Source of the DNA: Armatimonadota bacterium
GTDB lineage: Bacteria > Armatimonadota > Armatimonadia > Armatimonadales > Armatimonadaceae
Length of the DNA stretch: 6,080 nucleotides
Assembly (NCBI GenBank): GCA_030833025.1
Contig: JAURHZ010000144.1
Location: forward strand, 1-6,080
Direction of reading: 5' to 3'
The translations under genes were made by a program, and so were the position numbers. Shown in pieces: positions 5,280-6,080 of the stretch (within the stretch, counting starts at the first letter, position 1; each line of letters opens with the position of its first letter). The notes under the pieces are model-generated. The model was given only the letters and a program-made list of their open reading frames with translations, had not been told where the DNA came from and made no database searches.

Positions 5280-6080
5280 CTACTGCGGATCTGTCCGAAA
5301 CGGACTCGCAGGAAGGCCCGCTTTGTTGTAGAGGTTGGCATCCAGTGGGTTCATCCGGTACCCGTAGCGCACAACCTTAGGATTCGTCACACCCGGAGCC
5401 GACAATACGATGCGGTCGCCATCGACCTTTGCCACTGCTCGCTGCCAGACACGGTCATCCCCGGCAATCACAAACCCACCAATGGGAATGTTTGGAGTTG
5501 CTTCGAACTTGCCACGCCCAGCCATGCGGCCAGCTGTCAGGCCACCACCGATGTGCTCAAACGTCACGACCAACGTTCCCGGTGCGCCTGCATCAACACC
5601 CTTTAGTAACGGGCCACTTACCACCGTGTCCTTACGGCCGTAGACATCACGAAGAGCCCACAAAGCCATCCGCTCACCGACATCCAGCTTGTTCTTCGGG
5701 TGGATATCGTCAACATCTCCAACATCCACTGCACTCGCCATCCCCGTAAATGGAATCGCAAGCGCACGCCGCTGCGCATCCCGGAACTCCGACCAGCCAT
5801 CCCCGCCAGCGGGTTCCTTGCTCTGCGCCTGCCACCCCGCCAGCTGCACGGAATAGAACGGCATATTCGGCGTACCAAACCAGGTGCGCCAATCGGCGAT
5901 CATTGCGCGCTGTTTCTCGATGTACTGGTTGCCATCAAAGGCATTTCCAGCATTGTTCTCACCCTGATACCAGAGCACACCCGCAACTTGGAAATTTCCG
6001 AGTGGGGCAATCATCCCGTTATGCAGCGTCACGCACCGCGGATTAAATGCCTGCTCACCAAATGGAAATTTGGGCTGTTC
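5280..6080 (-). CDS. Sialate O-acetylesterase-like SGNH hydrolase, C-terminal part (start beyond window)
   Basis: This is the C-terminal 266 residues of an SGNH-type esterase of the sialate O-acetylesterase (SASA) family, which removes O-acetyl groups from sialic acids or other acetylated glycans and is usually exported. The frame is open to the right edge, so the gene is partial. The catalytic serine block and any signal peptide lie outside. Family landmarks in order of the visible residues are LHNGMIAPL (about 19-27), WYQGEN (37-42, oxyanion block), DWRTWFG, PFYSVQLAGW, then DDIHP with the expected catalytic D124 or D125 and H127 (His codon 5702-5700). It ends with NLYNKAGLPASPFRTD, the typical C-terminus. 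The GTG at 6032 falls inside the conserved region and is not a real start. The gene converges on prmC and its substrate is not determinable here. Confidence 0.92.
   Translation of the reverse strand, partial: EQPKFPFGEQAFNPRCVTLHNGMIAPLGNFQVAGVLWYQGENNAGNAFDGNQYIEKQRAMIADWRTWFGTPNMPFYSVQLAGWQAQSKEPAGGDGWSEFRDAQRRALAIPFTGMASAVDVGDVDDIHPKNKLDVGERMALWALRDVYGRKDTVVSGPLLKGVDAGAPGTLVVTFEHIGGGLTAGRMAGRGKFEATPNIPIGGFVIAGDDRVWQRAVAKVDGDRIVLSAPGVTNPKVVRYGYRMNPLDANLYNKAGLPASPFRTDPQ

Noticed and set aside
5280..6032. Esterase gene read as a complete 250-residue protein starting at GTG 6032
   Set aside because: The frame stays open to the window edge, and the residues just before and after the GTG match the family's conserved NP-x-LYNGMIAPL region, so the real start is outside.

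Overview
The window is a slice of bacterial chromosome with moderate GC content (I judge a little above 50% by eye). It holds five protein genes and shows no sign of phage, transposon or CRISPR. No gene fixes the taxon. A class III cyclase joined to a PASTA domain, an ABC exporter with an added zinc ribbon, and a sialate O-acetylesterase-type enzyme together hint at an under-studied phylum such as Armatimonadota. That is a low-confidence guess.

Layout. Positions 91-3655 carry two minus-strand genes, transcribed from right to left. The first is a membrane protein with a cytoplasmic nucleotide-cyclase domain, one transmembrane helix and an extracytoplasmic PASTA domain (2363-3655). It is followed after 37 bases by a fused permease-ATPase ABC exporter with an unusual N-terminal extension (91-2325). 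A 281-base divergent intergenic region (3656-3936) holds candidate promoters for both directions and several inverted repeats. To its right on the plus strand lie nrdR (3937-4398), a repressor of ribonucleotide reductase genes, and prmC (4431-5258, possibly starting at 4395), the release-factor glutamine methyltransferase. A sialate O-acetylesterase-like gene (5280-6080, minus strand) converges on prmC and runs off the right edge without its start.

How the genes may work together. nrdR and prmC are ordinary housekeeping genes, probably co-transcribed. The cyclase and exporter are the interesting part. Their order and spacing suggest one operon, and both proteins carry a near-identical short motif (P-x-P-T-P-x-T-D, with x being I or L) near the N-terminus, encoded with different synonymous codons. 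I infer an envelope-sensing unit in which the PASTA domain outside the membrane is coupled to a cyclase-fold domain inside and to an exporter. The cyclase keeps both metal-binding aspartates but appears to lack the transition-state asparagine, so it may be a nucleotide-binding or degenerate sensor rather than an active enzyme. All of this is inference from sequence and needs experimental testing.
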